Assembly: GCA_900542185.1 (NCBI GenBank)
Contig: UQMZ01000005.1
Coordinates: 45,190 to 109,189, forward strand
DNA: 64,000 nt
Source: an uncultured Bacteroidales bacterium
Lineage (GTDB): Bacteria; Bacteroidota; Bacteroidia; Bacteroidales; Muribaculaceae
Direction of reading: 5' to 3'
A model generated the notes under the pieces. The model was not told where the DNA came from. It saw nothing but the letters and a program-made list of their open reading frames with translations, and did not search any database. Both the position numbers and the translations under genes were made by a program. This document shows, piece by piece, positions 33,444 to 43,858 of the stretch (position 1 is its first letter; every line of letters begins with the position of its first letter).

Positions 33444-34907
33444 TTACTGTCCCAGTCCGGGAATCAAAGCGGCGTTGTAGCAGTATTCATAGATGTAAGG
33501 TACGAGACCGAACAGTACGATACCGGCCACACAGATCCAGAGTGCGGCACGCTCGCCAGGGTTGCTCTTGTACGCCTCCACCTTGGCCTCGCCGGGATTG
33601 ATCCAGATGGCCTTTACCACCAGCAGATAGTAGTACAGCGAGATGATGGTGTTGATCAGCGCGATGAGCACCAGGATGTACAGAGGCATCGAACCCGTGG
33701 AGGTTGCCGACGTGAAGATCAGGAACTTCGAGAAGAATCCTGCGAACGGCGGAATACCTGCCAGCGAGAACATGGCCAGTGTCATTGCGAACGACAGCCA
33801 GGGGTTGGTCTTGTGCAGTCCGTCGTAATCGTCCATGCTGACCTTGCCTGTCTTGTTCTCTATGCTCGTGATCACGGCAAATGCGCCGAGGTTGCTGACG
33901 ATGTACACGAAAATGTAGTACATCATCGAACCCAGTCCGATTGTGGAGCTTGTCATGGCGCCCAGCATGATGTATCCTGCCTGCGAGATGGATGAGAAGG
34001 CCATGAACCGCTTCAGGTTCTTCTGACGGATGGCGAACAGGTTACCTACCGTGATGGTGGCGATGATCACAGCATATAGCATCCATTCCCAGCAGTCGGG
34101 ATAGATCTGGCCGAATGCCTGTACAAAGATGATGAAGAATGCGAATGCCGTGGCGCCCTTGGAGATTACCGACAGATACGATGTGATGGCCGTGGGGGCA
34201 CCCTGGTATACGTCGGCGGTCCACAGATGGAACGGAACAAGGCTCAGCTTGAAACCGATACCGGCGATCATGAATGCCATTGCCACTATCAGCAGGCCCG
34301 ACATCTGTCCGCTCGTGATGTTGCTGTAGATGTCGCTGTAATAGAGCGAGCCACCCGAGAAAGCGTACACGAAACTCAGGCCCATCAGCAGGATTGCCGA
34401 CGAGAACACTGCCGTAAGTATATACTTGATGGCGGCTTCGTTGCTCTCGTAGTGCTTCTTGTTGAAAGCTACCATAGCTGCCAGAGGCAAAGACGCCGCC
34501 TCCAGACCGATGACGAACAGCAGGAAGTGACGTGCCGAAATCATCAGGTACATGCCGAACAGCGTGACCAGAAGCAGCTCGTAGAACTCACCCTTGCGGA
34601 TGGCCACCTCGTCGCTCTCAACCCAATGGGCCGACTGCAGCAGCACAATGAACACTCCTATATTCAGTATGGCCTTGATTGCCATGCTTGCGCTGTCGTT
34701 GACATACATACCGCCGAACACCGATACCTCGCACGACGGCAACAGCCATATCGCTATCGTCCCAAGACCGAACAACACCGTGGTCATGGGCGTCAGAAAT
34801 TTCTTCGCGGAGCCGTCGCGACTGAACACGTCAGCCACAAACACCACAAGGAAAATGCCCAGTATTATTAACTCGGGGAGCATTGCCCCAAATTGAGAAT
34901 ATCCCAT
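33444..34907 (-). CDS. nuoN: complex I subunit N (antiporter-like)
   Basis: 487 residues, about 14 membrane helices. It belongs to the Mrp-antiporter-like proton-pumping subunits: SLPLAAMVAFNKKHYESNEAAIKYILTAVFSSAI (quoted in parts: SNEAAIKYILTAVFSSAI) holds the TM7 lysine, and LSLVPFHLWTADVYQGAPTA is the conserved TM7/8 segment. Last gene of the minus-strand nuo-atp array, 27 bases after nuoM. Confidence 0.95.
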   Translation of the reverse strand: MGYSQFGAMLPELIILGIFLVVFVADVFSRDGSAKKFLTPMTTVLFGLGTIAIWLLPSCEVSVFGGMYVNDSASMAIKAILNIGVFIVLLQSAHWVESDEVAIRKGEFYELLLVTLFGMYLMISARHFLLFVIGLEAASLPLAAMVAFNKKHYESNEAAIKYILTAVFSSAILLMGLSFVYAFSGGSLYYSDIYSNITSGQMSGLLIVAMAFMIAGIGFKLSLVPFHLWTADVYQGAPTAITSYLSVISKGATAFAFFIIFVQAFGQIYPDCWEWMLYAVIIATITVGNLFAIRQKNLKRFMAFSSISQAGYIMLGAMTSSTIGLGSMMYYIFVYIVSNLGAFAVITSIENKTGKVSMDDYDGLHKTNPWLSFAMTLAMFSLAGIPPFAGFFSKFLIFTSATSTGSMPLYILVLIALINTIISLYYYLLVVKAIWINPGEAKVEAYKSNPGERAALWICVAGIVLFGLVPYIYEYCYNAALIPGLGQ

Positions 34908-34934
34908 TTTTTCGTTTCTTGTTGTTCTAATTGA

Positions 34935-36452
34935 TTAGATAGCCATCGCCAATGCGTCGACGATTGGTTTGAAGCTATGCTGTATTGTCTCGCTAAGCCA
35001 GTTGGGGAAGAATCCGATACCGGCCAGACACGCTATCAGGGTCACGGTCGACAGACGCTCCCACCATGTCGCGTCTGTCAGACTGAGATGATGCTCGTCC
35101 TGAACCGGTCCGAGAATCAGCTTGCCCACCACGCGCAGGATGTAGACCGCAGTAATCACGATCGAAGTCGTGGCGGCGATCACGAAGATGCGGTGGAACA
35201 TGTCGGCGTGCTCGAACGATCCGAAGAAGATGGTCATCTCGGCCACGAAGCCCGACATACCGGGAAGTCCTAAGGATGCGAAACCGGCAATCATATAGCA
35301 TACGCCGAGGTAAGGCATTATCTTCATCAGGCCGCCCATCTGGCGGATGTCACGTGTATGCGTACGTCCGTATATCATACCGATCAGTGCGAAGAACAGG
35401 GCCGTCATCAGACCGTGGCTCAGCATCTGCAGGATTGCACCGGTCATAGCCGTGGTGTTCAGCATCAGCAGTGCGAACAGCACCATGCCGCAGTGCGACA
35501 CCGACGAGTATGCGTTGATGTACTTGAGGTCCGTCTGAACGCAGGCCGAGAAGGCTCCGTACACGATGCTGATACCTGTCAGGATAATGAATATCCAGGC
35601 CAGCTCGTTGGCGGCGTGAGGCAGCAGGAAGATGGCGATGCGGAAGCATCCGTATCCTCCTAACTTCATCAGCACGCCGGCGTGGAGCATAGACACTGCC
35701 GTCGGTGCACATGCGTGACCGTCGGGGCTCCATGTATGGAACGGGAACATCGCGCCGAGCACGCCGAAACCTACGAACGTGAACACGAACAGCAGGTTCT
35801 GCCAGCCGTAGTCGATGTTGCCGTAATGCGAGATCTCGAGAATGTTCCATGTATGGGGCATTCCTTCGGGAGTGCCATGCCAATAGATTCCGAGCAGACC
35901 GAGCATCAGGAAGGCCGAGCCTCCCATCAGCATCAGGGTCAACTTCATTGCCGAATATTCCTTGCGACCCGTGCCCCATACGCCGATCAGCAGGTACATC
36001 GGAATCAGAGCCACCTCGTAGAACATGAACATCGTGAACATGTCAATCGAGATGAAGAATCCGTACACACCCGTAGAAAGCAGCGAGTACCACAGGAAGA
36101 AGTTCTTGGGCAGCGGGTTGATCTTCCACGAGGCGAAGGTGCCCGCAAACACTATTATAGAGGTAAGCAGCAGCATCAGGACGGAGATACCGTCCACACC
36201 CACTGCCAAGTGAATGTTCAGTGGCTTATACCACATCCATGAATCCATCCACAGCATTTCGGCCTGATTGCCGGCTGCCCGCTGTGCCAGGAAATCGCAC
36301 ACCAGCCAGATGCTCATGCCAAGCAATACCGTAGAGCAGGTTACCATAACCCCGCGGATCGCCTTCATGTTGTTCTGACCGCACAATGCGAGTCCGGCCA
36401 GCATCAGGATCGGCACTACTACGAACCAGATTAAGATATTTCCGAAAAACAT
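34935..36452 (-). CDS. nuoM: complex I subunit M (antiporter-like)
   Basis: 505 residues, 14 helices. The conserved YEVALIPMYLLIGVWGTGRKEYSAMK (quoted in parts: YEVALIPMYLLIGVWG) carries the essential TM5 glutamate, and FPFHTWSPDGHACAPTAVSMLHAGVLMKLG contains the TM7-8 lysine region (in parts: FPFHTWSPDGHACAPTAVSM). Note ACAPTAVS instead of the common AHTEAPTAGS. It forms one proton channel of the membrane arm. 26 bases after nuoL. Confidence 0.95.
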   Translation of the reverse strand: MFFGNILIWFVVVPILMLAGLALCGQNNMKAIRGVMVTCSTVLLGMSIWLVCDFLAQRAAGNQAEMLWMDSWMWYKPLNIHLAVGVDGISVLMLLLTSIIVFAGTFASWKINPLPKNFFLWYSLLSTGVYGFFISIDMFTMFMFYEVALIPMYLLIGVWGTGRKEYSAMKLTLMLMGGSAFLMLGLLGIYWHGTPEGMPHTWNILEISHYGNIDYGWQNLLFVFTFVGFGVLGAMFPFHTWSPDGHACAPTAVSMLHAGVLMKLGGYGCFRIAIFLLPHAANELAWIFIILTGISIVYGAFSACVQTDLKYINAYSSVSHCGMVLFALLMLNTTAMTGAILQMLSHGLMTALFFALIGMIYGRTHTRDIRQMGGLMKIMPYLGVCYMIAGFASLGLPGMSGFVAEMTIFFGSFEHADMFHRIFVIAATTSIVITAVYILRVVGKLILGPVQDEHHLSLTDATWWERLSTVTLIACLAGIGFFPNWLSETIQHSFKPIVDALAMAI

Positions 36453-36478
36453 AATCTTTTATTGTTGTTATTGAGGGG

Positions 36479-38470
36479 TTAGATAAGACAGATCCATGTG
36501 ATTACGGCCAGTACCAACGCTCCGGCAAAGTACCACAGCACGTAAGTCTGGACATATCCGGACTGCATGCCTTTGATCTTTACGGAGAAGAAGTTGGTGA
36601 CGTAAGCCAGTGCGTTCATCGTGCCGTCGATCACATGACGGTCGAACCATGCTATGCTGCGGCAGATGATGTTGAATATGATCTTATGCGTGACGAACTG
36701 ATACATCTCGTCCCAGTAGAAGCGATGGTGAGCGGCCTTCCACAGACCGGGCATCGCGTTCTTGAACTTGGTGGGCAGAGGATTCTTCTTGGCGTACATC
36801 ACGGTTGCAAGACCGATGGCAAGCAACGCTATGACGATTGAGGTAACTGCAACCGGAGTCTCCAGATGGATTTCGTAGGGTTCGCCGTTATAGGTCACGA
36901 ACTCCCCGAAGGGGATGAAACCTGCCACGCAGCTTACGGCTGCCAGGAACAGCAACGGCACCGACATCTGCCAGGGTGCGTCATGAGGCTTGTGGCCCTC
37001 CTTCTTGTACTCGGGATTCTCCTCCCACCAGAAGATCAGGTAGTAGAGACGGAACATATAGAAAGCGGTCAGACCGGCCACCATCGACATCCATGCGCCC
37101 CAGAACCAGTGGTTGTTGTACATGGCTGCCAGCATCTCGTCCTTCGAGAAGAAACCGGAGAACGGAGGTATGCCGGCGATGGCGAGACAGCCTATCAGGA
37201 ACGTCCAGTGTGTGATGGGCATATACTTGCGCAGACCGCCCATCTTGGTGTAGTCGTTGCTGTGAACGGCATGAATCAGTGCGCCGGCGCCAAGGAACAG
37301 GAGTGCCTTGAACATGGCGTGCGTGAACAGGTGGAACATGGAGGCCATGTATCCGAGTCCCGAGTAATGTACGCCTTCGATGGGCTGGTTGTATGCCACG
37401 CCTAACGACACCATCATGAACGCAATCTGCGAGATGGTTGAGAATGCCAGCACTCGTTTGATGTCTATCTGCGTACATGCCACTACGGCTGCGTAGAACG
37501 CCGTGATGGCGCCCACTACCGTAATGAATGTAAGCGAGTCGGGAACGATGCAGTACAGAGGGAAGAAACGTGCCACCAAATATACACCGGCCACAACCAT
37601 CGTAGCGGCATGAATCAGAGCCGATACAGGCGTCGGGCCCTCCATTGCGTCGGGAAGCCAGATGTGCAGCGGAAGCATGGCCGATTTACCCATACCGCCG
37701 ACGAATATCAACACCATAGCCCATGTCAGTACCGAACCGCTCATGAACGTAGCGCCTACAACGGTGTTGGCGATAACGCCTGCGTTGTTGTTCAGCATCT
37801 GGAAGTTGAATGCGGATGCCGTGCCTAAGGGACCGTCGGCGGGTGCGTTCGATACATAGTAGCTCAGCACCAGGATACCGATCAGCATGAACAGGTCGGC
37901 GAAACGCGTCACGATGAATGCCTTCTTCGAAGCAGATACGGCCGACGGAAGCTTATAGAAGAATCCGATCAGCAGATACGAGCTGACACCCACCAGCTCC
38001 CAGAATATATACATCTGGAATATGTTGGTGGCTACCACCAGGCCTAACATCGAGAACGTGAACAGGGCCAGGAACGCGTAATAACGCTGGAAACCCGGCT
38101 CGTGCTCCATATATCCCCAGCTGTAGAGGTGAACCATGAACGAGATGGTGGTGATCACCACCAGCATCATGGCCGAGATGGGATCCAGCAGGAAACCGAT
38201 GTTCACCACCATACGGTCGGTAAACGCCAGCCAGGTCACATCGAACATCTGACATTGCTGCCTTACGCCGTCTACGATAAACAGCGGGTCGCCGCTGAAG
38301 AAATATGTGAATGCAACGTAATAACTGATCACTGCCACAGCCCCCAAAGCCGTGATGCCAAGTATGCCCGCAAGCTTGCGCGACATCTTTACGCCGCCGA
38401 TGCCCAGTAACAGGAACATGAACAGCGGTATGGCAAGAATTAATATCGGTAGTGTAACGCTCATGATCAA
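36479..38470 (-). CDS. nuoL: complex I subunit L (antiporter-like, distal)
   Basis: 663 residues, about 16 helices including the C-terminal extension that forms the lateral helix HL. WELVGVSSYLLIGFFY contains the TM5 glutamate; KSAMLPLHIWLPDAMEGPTPVSALIHAATMV (quoted in parts: LPLHIWLPDAMEGPTPVSAL) is the family signature. Its start overlaps the nuoK stop by 4 bases (38467-38470). Confidence 0.96.
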   Translation of the reverse strand: MIMSVTLPILILAIPLFMFLLLGIGGVKMSRKLAGILGITALGAVAVISYYVAFTYFFSGDPLFIVDGVRQQCQMFDVTWLAFTDRMVVNIGFLLDPISAMMLVVITTISFMVHLYSWGYMEHEPGFQRYYAFLALFTFSMLGLVVATNIFQMYIFWELVGVSSYLLIGFFYKLPSAVSASKKAFIVTRFADLFMLIGILVLSYYVSNAPADGPLGTASAFNFQMLNNNAGVIANTVVGATFMSGSVLTWAMVLIFVGGMGKSAMLPLHIWLPDAMEGPTPVSALIHAATMVVAGVYLVARFFPLYCIVPDSLTFITVVGAITAFYAAVVACTQIDIKRVLAFSTISQIAFMMVSLGVAYNQPIEGVHYSGLGYMASMFHLFTHAMFKALLFLGAGALIHAVHSNDYTKMGGLRKYMPITHWTFLIGCLAIAGIPPFSGFFSKDEMLAAMYNNHWFWGAWMSMVAGLTAFYMFRLYYLIFWWEENPEYKKEGHKPHDAPWQMSVPLLFLAAVSCVAGFIPFGEFVTYNGEPYEIHLETPVAVTSIVIALLAIGLATVMYAKKNPLPTKFKNAMPGLWKAAHHRFYWDEMYQFVTHKIIFNIICRSIAWFDRHVIDGTMNALAYVTNFFSVKIKGMQSGYVQTYVLWYFAGALVLAVITWICLI

Positions 38471-38778
38471 TACTTCATTTTATCTACCTCGTCTATCTCC
38501 GTGCTGTGGAGCTTGCGGTAAATGTTCACGATTATCGCAATCGCAATGGCTGTCTCGGCGGCCGCAATGGCTATGGCGAACAGGGTGAACACCATACCCT
38601 CCATCGACCCCGGATACAGGAAACGATTGAAAATCACAAAATTCAGGTCTGCCGAATTGAGCATCAGCTCCAACGATATCAGCAACGCTATCATATTTTT
38701 GCGTGTCACGAATCCGTACACGCCGGCCACGAACATTATCACGCTCGGGACCAAATACCATAACATATTCAAATCCAT
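38467..38778 (-). CDS. nuoK: complex I subunit K
   Basis: 103 residues, three helices. GFVTRKNMIALLISLELMLNSADLNFVIF has the conserved TM2 glutamate (LISLELMLN), and IAIAAAETAIAIAI the TM3 glutamate. It overlaps nuoL by 4 bases and starts 5 bases after nuoJ. Confidence 0.95.
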   Translation of the reverse strand: MDLNMLWYLVPSVIMFVAGVYGFVTRKNMIALLISLELMLNSADLNFVIFNRFLYPGSMEGMVFTLFAIAIAAAETAIAIAIIVNIYRKLHSTEIDEVDKMKY

Positions 38779-38783
38779 CGCGC

Positions 38784-39311
38784 TTAACGTTTACGGGCAA
38801 CTGTTACGCCGCCGATTATACATGCCAACAACAGTATCGATATTGCCTCGAACGGCAACAGATACTGGAACTTCTCGGTGCCCGTGAAGGCCTTGCCTAT
38901 CTCTTTCATGCTGATTGTCGCGCTGCCGTCCAGACAGGACATCAGATTCGCTTCGTGGGACAACGGCATATACAGCAGTGCCAGCACCAGCAGGATGCCG
39001 CCCAACACCGATACCGTCGCGCCGATGGCACGGCGGTGATTGCGCAGATATGCCACCTCCTCGTCAGGACGGTGCGTCAGAAGGATCGCGAACACAAACA
39101 GCACCATGATGCCGCCCGCGTATACAGCGATCTGCACCGCGCCCAGGAACTGATACCCTAACTGGAAATAGAATATCGAGGTTCCGATCAGCACGAAAAG
39201 CAGATATGTGGCCGCACGCAGTATCTTGCGCGTCATCACAGTCGCTACCGAAAAGATAACCACTATCAGGGCCACAACGAAATATAAAATTATATTCGCT
39301 ACTGAATCCAT
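38784..39311 (-). CDS. nuoJ: complex I subunit J
   Basis: 175 residues, five helices. The TM3 region FLGAVQIAVYAGGIMVLFVFAILLT (quoted in parts: FLGAVQIAVYAGGIMVLFVF) has the conserved Tyr/Gly pi-bulge of NuoJ. It ends in ISILLLACIIGGVTVARKR. 40 bases after nuoI. Confidence 0.95.
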   Translation of the reverse strand: MDSVANIILYFVVALIVVIFSVATVMTRKILRAATYLLFVLIGTSIFYFQLGYQFLGAVQIAVYAGGIMVLFVFAILLTHRPDEEVAYLRNHRRAIGATVSVLGGILLVLALLYMPLSHEANLMSCLDGSATISMKEIGKAFTGTEKFQYLLPFEAISILLLACIIGGVTVARKR

Positions 39312-39351
39312 TATATTGTTATTGTTTCTTAATTAAGTGTTATGCGGAAGG

Positions 39352-39903
39352 TCAGGCTTTGGCCTCGGGCTGAGCCGGAGCTTCGGGCTTGGGTGCCTCT
39401 GCGGGCTTCGCTGGTGCTGCGGGCTTGGGCGCGGGTGCCGGGTCCTCCGGCTCGGGGCGGTAATTAAGCTGCTTCACAAGTTTGTCGCGCTCGAACACCG
39501 CCTGCTCGAAATCATTGCTGAATTCCAGGGCGTTCTGCGGACAGCTCGTGACGCACAGCATACAGAACGTACAGCTCCCCAGGTCGTACATGTACTTGTC
39601 CAGCTTGCGCTTCTTCTTGCCGTCGGGCAGTTCCACCATTTTTGTATCCAGATGAATGGTCCCGTTCGGGCAATTCATCTGGCAGATGCCACACGCTATG
39701 CACTTGTGGCGTCCCTCCGAATCGTATATCAGCGTAAGTTCCGCACGGAACCGGTCGCTGATCTTCAGGTCCTGTCGGTTCTCCGGATACTGCTCCGTGA
39801 TCTTGGGCGTCACAAACTCCTTGCCCGTAACGGCCATTCCCGTCACCAGACTTTTCAGTCCCGTACCGACCTCCTTAAAGTATTCTAATATATTGGCCAT
39901 CAA
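39352..39903 (-). CDS. nuoI: complex I subunit I, 2x[4Fe-4S], with Pro/Ala tail
   Basis: 183 residues. Two ferredoxin motifs, CIACGICQMNCP and CTFCMLCVTSCP, bind clusters N6a and N6b that pass electrons to NuoB. After residue ~150 an acidic Pro/Ala/Lys-rich tail (PAPAPKPAAPAKPAEAPKPE) extends the protein by about 30 residues beyond the usual end. It is the first nuo gene after the atp block, 38 bases from the atpG stop. With no nuoE/F/G present, this subunit may receive electrons directly from ferredoxin or another soluble donor (inference). Confidence 0.95.
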   Translation of the reverse strand: MMANILEYFKEVGTGLKSLVTGMAVTGKEFVTPKITEQYPENRQDLKISDRFRAELTLIYDSEGRHKCIACGICQMNCPNGTIHLDTKMVELPDGKKKRKLDKYMYDLGSCTFCMLCVTSCPQNALEFSNDFEQAVFERDKLVKQLNYRPEPEDPAPAPKPAAPAKPAEAPKPEAPAQPEAKA

Positions 39904-39941
39904 ATATTGATTTTTCTCTCTCGGTTATCAAATAAGGTTGT

Positions 39942-40817
39942 TCATCGTTCCACCTGGCCTCCCAGCAGGTCAAGCAATTCGGCCGTGATGCTCTGCTGGC
40001 GCAGTTTGTTGTACTCCAGCTGGAGTTCGTCGCGCAGCTTCTGGGCGTTGTCGTTGGCCGTCTGCATGGCCATCACGCGCGCCGCCTGCTCGCTGGCTCG
40101 GTTCTCGATGGTGATCTCCTGCATGGTCGACTGTACGAACATCGGCAGCACCTCGTTGAAGATGCTGTTGGGATCCGGCTCGAAAATGTACAGCTGATTC
40201 TCGTCAGCCTCGATCCCGTCAATCAGCGACGCCTGCTCCACCGGGAACAGCCGGTCTGCAGTAAGCGTCTGCTTGCTCATCGACTTATACTTCATGTAGA
40301 TCACGTCCACACGGTCTATCGTGCCCTTGACAAAGCGGTCGCGGAGTCCCTCGGTGAACTCCGTCACCTTCGGGCCGCCCATCTTTGAATCCACACCTTC
40401 GGGGATTTCCACCTTCACGCCATCGAGCTTCGATACCGCGCGGGCTATCTTCTGCCCTACCGGTATCACCGTGACGGCTGCTCCCGGACAGTCGCGGCGC
40501 AACTTGTCCAGTTCAATCAGAAGTCCCTTGAAGATATTGATATTGTAGGCGCCGCACAGACCGTCGTCCGAACCATATACCACCACGGCCGCATTCATCA
40601 CCTCGCGACTCTCGATCAGAGGCGATTCGAAATTCTCCTGCGCCCCCAGTATATGACCCATGATCTCCGTCAGCTTGGCGCGGAACGGCTTCAGCTGCTT
40701 AAGCTGTATCTCGTTCTGATGCGCCTTGGCCGACGATATCATCTTCATCGCTCCGGTTATCTTCTCCGTCGATGATACCGACCCAATGCGGTTCTTTAGT
40801 TCTCTTAACGTTGCCAT
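39942..40817 (-). CDS. atpG: F1 ATP synthase gamma subunit
   Basis: 291 residues. MATLRELKNRIGSVSSTEKITGAMKMISSAK (quoted in parts: LRELKNRIGSVSSTEKITGA) is the family N-terminal helix; VYGSDDGLCGAYN and the C-terminal RASEQAARVMAMQTANDNAQ helix form the rotor shaft. Last gene of the atp block, 19 bases after atpA. Confidence 0.96.
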   Translation of the reverse strand: MATLRELKNRIGSVSSTEKITGAMKMISSAKAHQNEIQLKQLKPFRAKLTEIMGHILGAQENFESPLIESREVMNAAVVVYGSDDGLCGAYNINIFKGLLIELDKLRRDCPGAAVTVIPVGQKIARAVSKLDGVKVEIPEGVDSKMGGPKVTEFTEGLRDRFVKGTIDRVDVIYMKYKSMSKQTLTADRLFPVEQASLIDGIEADENQLYIFEPDPNSIFNEVLPMFVQSTMQEITIENRASEQAARVMAMQTANDNAQKLRDELQLEYNKLRQQSITAELLDLLGGQVER

Positions 40818-40836
40818 GCGGTATGACTCCTCTTAT

Positions 40837-42420
<1,584 letters not shown>

Positions 42421-42421
42421 G

Positions 42422-42970
42422 TTAATTGTTACCTGTTAAGAGGTTTTGTCGTAATTGTTGCAGTTCTCCGCTGATCGAGGCGTCCATGCGGGTAGAATCC
42501 ACATCGATTACAAACCCTCCGATCACTTCCGGATCCACCTTGTGTTCGTATTCGAACTTTGACTTCGGGAATGATTTCTCCACCACGTCGTGCAGACGCT
42601 TCATCTCGGTGTCGGGAATCTCTGCCGCCGTCACTATCCGGACCTGCGATATATTGTTCTCTTTGCGATATATGTCGCGATATGCCAGCGCCATGAGCTG
42701 GAAGAATTCTTCCCGCTTATGGTCCAGCACCAGTTGTACGAACCTGTCGAACGGGCCGTCGGGCTTAGCCTGACACAGTCCGTCCAGAACCTTGCGCTTG
42801 TCCTCTGCCTTTACATAAGGATTGGACAGCGTTTTCTGCAGGTCTTTGTTTTCTGAGTATGCCCCTAACACTGTCTTCATGGCCTCGTAGATCGGCTGCT
42901 GCGAGTCGGTCTCCTTGGCGTACTTGTACAGCGCCATGGCATAGCGGTGGGGTATCAGTCCGGAAATCAT
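42422..42970 (-). CDS. atpH: F1 ATP synthase delta subunit
   Basis: 182 residues, OSCP/delta family: PHRYAMALYKYAKET at the N-terminus and VIGGFVIDVDSTRMDASISGELQQLRQ at the C-terminus (quoted in parts: VIGGFVIDVDSTRMDASISG). It links F1 to the b-subunit stator. 4 bases after atpF. Confidence 0.94.
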   Translation of the reverse strand: MISGLIPHRYAMALYKYAKETDSQQPIYEAMKTVLGAYSENKDLQKTLSNPYVKAEDKRKVLDGLCQAKPDGPFDRFVQLVLDHKREEFFQLMALAYRDIYRKENNISQVRIVTAAEIPDTEMKRLHDVVEKSFPKSKFEYEHKVDPEVIGGFVIDVDSTRMDASISGELQQLRQNLLTGNN

Positions 42971-42974
42971 GGTT

Positions 42975-43469
42975 TTAGTTCTTCTCGATATCGTCCAGCA
43001 TCTTATTCACCAGCTCGGTCTGAGCCTTGGTGTCCTTAAGCTGCGAACGCATCATTTTTTCAGCAATTTCTATTGAGAATCTGCTCACCTCGTCACGAAT
43101 CTGGGACTCGGCCTGCTTCCGCGCCTGCTCTATCGAGACCTTCGCGGCATCCATCTCGCCCTGGGCCACCTTGGCCGCCTCGTTGCGAGCCTGCTCTATG
43201 ATTTCGGTCTTCATCTTCTGGGCGTCACGCAGCATCTCCTGCTGCTTGGCCATTACCTCCTTCATATAGCGGTCCGCCTCGGCGCGCGCGTTGTCCAGCT
43301 GCTCCTTGGCCTGACGGGCGTTCTCCACTCCTTCGTCTATGGTGCTCGCCCGCTTGTCCATCATCTTGATTATCACCGGCCAACCCCATTTTGCCAATAC
43401 CAGGAACAACAGGATGAACGCTACGAACATCCAGAAAACCAGGCCAAAATCAGGCGTAAATAATTCCAT
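42975..43469 (-). CDS. atpF: Fo ATP synthase b subunit
   Basis: 164 residues: one N-terminal membrane helix (LVFWMFVAFILLFLVLAKWGWP) followed by a long, charged coiled coil to the C-terminus. A single b gene, so a b2 homodimer stator is expected. It is separated from atpE by 79 bases that hold a strong RNA hairpin. Confidence 0.95.
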   Translation of the reverse strand: MELFTPDFGLVFWMFVAFILLFLVLAKWGWPVIIKMMDKRASTIDEGVENARQAKEQLDNARAEADRYMKEVMAKQQEMLRDAQKMKTEIIEQARNEAAKVAQGEMDAAKVSIEQARKQAESQIRDEVSRFSIEIAEKMMRSQLKDTKAQTELVNKMLDDIEKN

Positions 43470-43498
43470 ATCTTATTTTTTTAGGGTTGCGAGAATGC

Positions 43499-43530
43499 GC
43501 GTGCCGTCGCTTTGAGCCGCGACGACACGC
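43499..43530 (-). promoter_or_regulatory. Intercistronic RNA hairpin between atpE and atpF
   Basis: In the minus-strand mRNA GCGUGUCGUCGC (43530-43519) pairs with GCGACGGCACGC (43510-43499): 12 bp with one G-U pair and an 8-nt loop. No U-tract follows. It occupies the largest gap of the atp block and could protect the atpE 3' end or reduce read-through, helping make many c subunits per b subunit (inference). Confidence 0.65.
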
Positions 43531-43548
43531 GGATTGTCCGTTTTAATT

Positions 43549-43818
43549 TTACTTGATGAAGATTGCCAGTGCCGACACAATCACTGCGAACAGTGCCACA
43601 CCCTCTATCAGAGCCGCAATCACAATCATGTTGCTTCGGATGTCGCCTGCAGCTTCGGGCTGACGGGCAATTGCCTCCATGGCCGAGCCGCCGATCTTGC
43701 CGATACCCATACCGGCGCCGATGGCTGCTATACCTGCGCCAAGTGCGGCGCCTAATCCTGCCAAAGGCTGCAATGACATCACCTCGGCGATAATCGCTGT
43801 TAATACCGTTGTTAACAT
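43549..43818 (-). CDS. atpE: Fo ATP synthase c subunit
   Basis: 89 residues, two-helix hairpin with the polar loop ARQPEA. The ion-binding glutamate is in AALIEGVALFA of helix 2. The Na+ ligands known from sodium-type rings (Gln in helix 1, Ser after the Glu) are replaced by Ile (GMGIGKIGG) and Gly (IEGV), so a proton-type ring is expected. The N-terminus has an extra ~15 residues before GLGAALGAG. Confidence 0.95.
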   Translation of the reverse strand: MLTTVLTAIIAEVMSLQPLAGLGAALGAGIAAIGAGMGIGKIGGSAMEAIARQPEAAGDIRSNMIVIAALIEGVALFAVIVSALAIFIK

Positions 43819-43858
43819 AGCTGTACTGTTTTATTTGTTTTTTATTATTTTTTCCTGT

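Noticed and set aside
43549..43818. Possible sodium-type ATP synthase
   Set aside because: The c subunit lacks the helix-1 Gln and the Ser after the ion-binding Glu found in Na+ rings, so a proton-type ring is the better reading.
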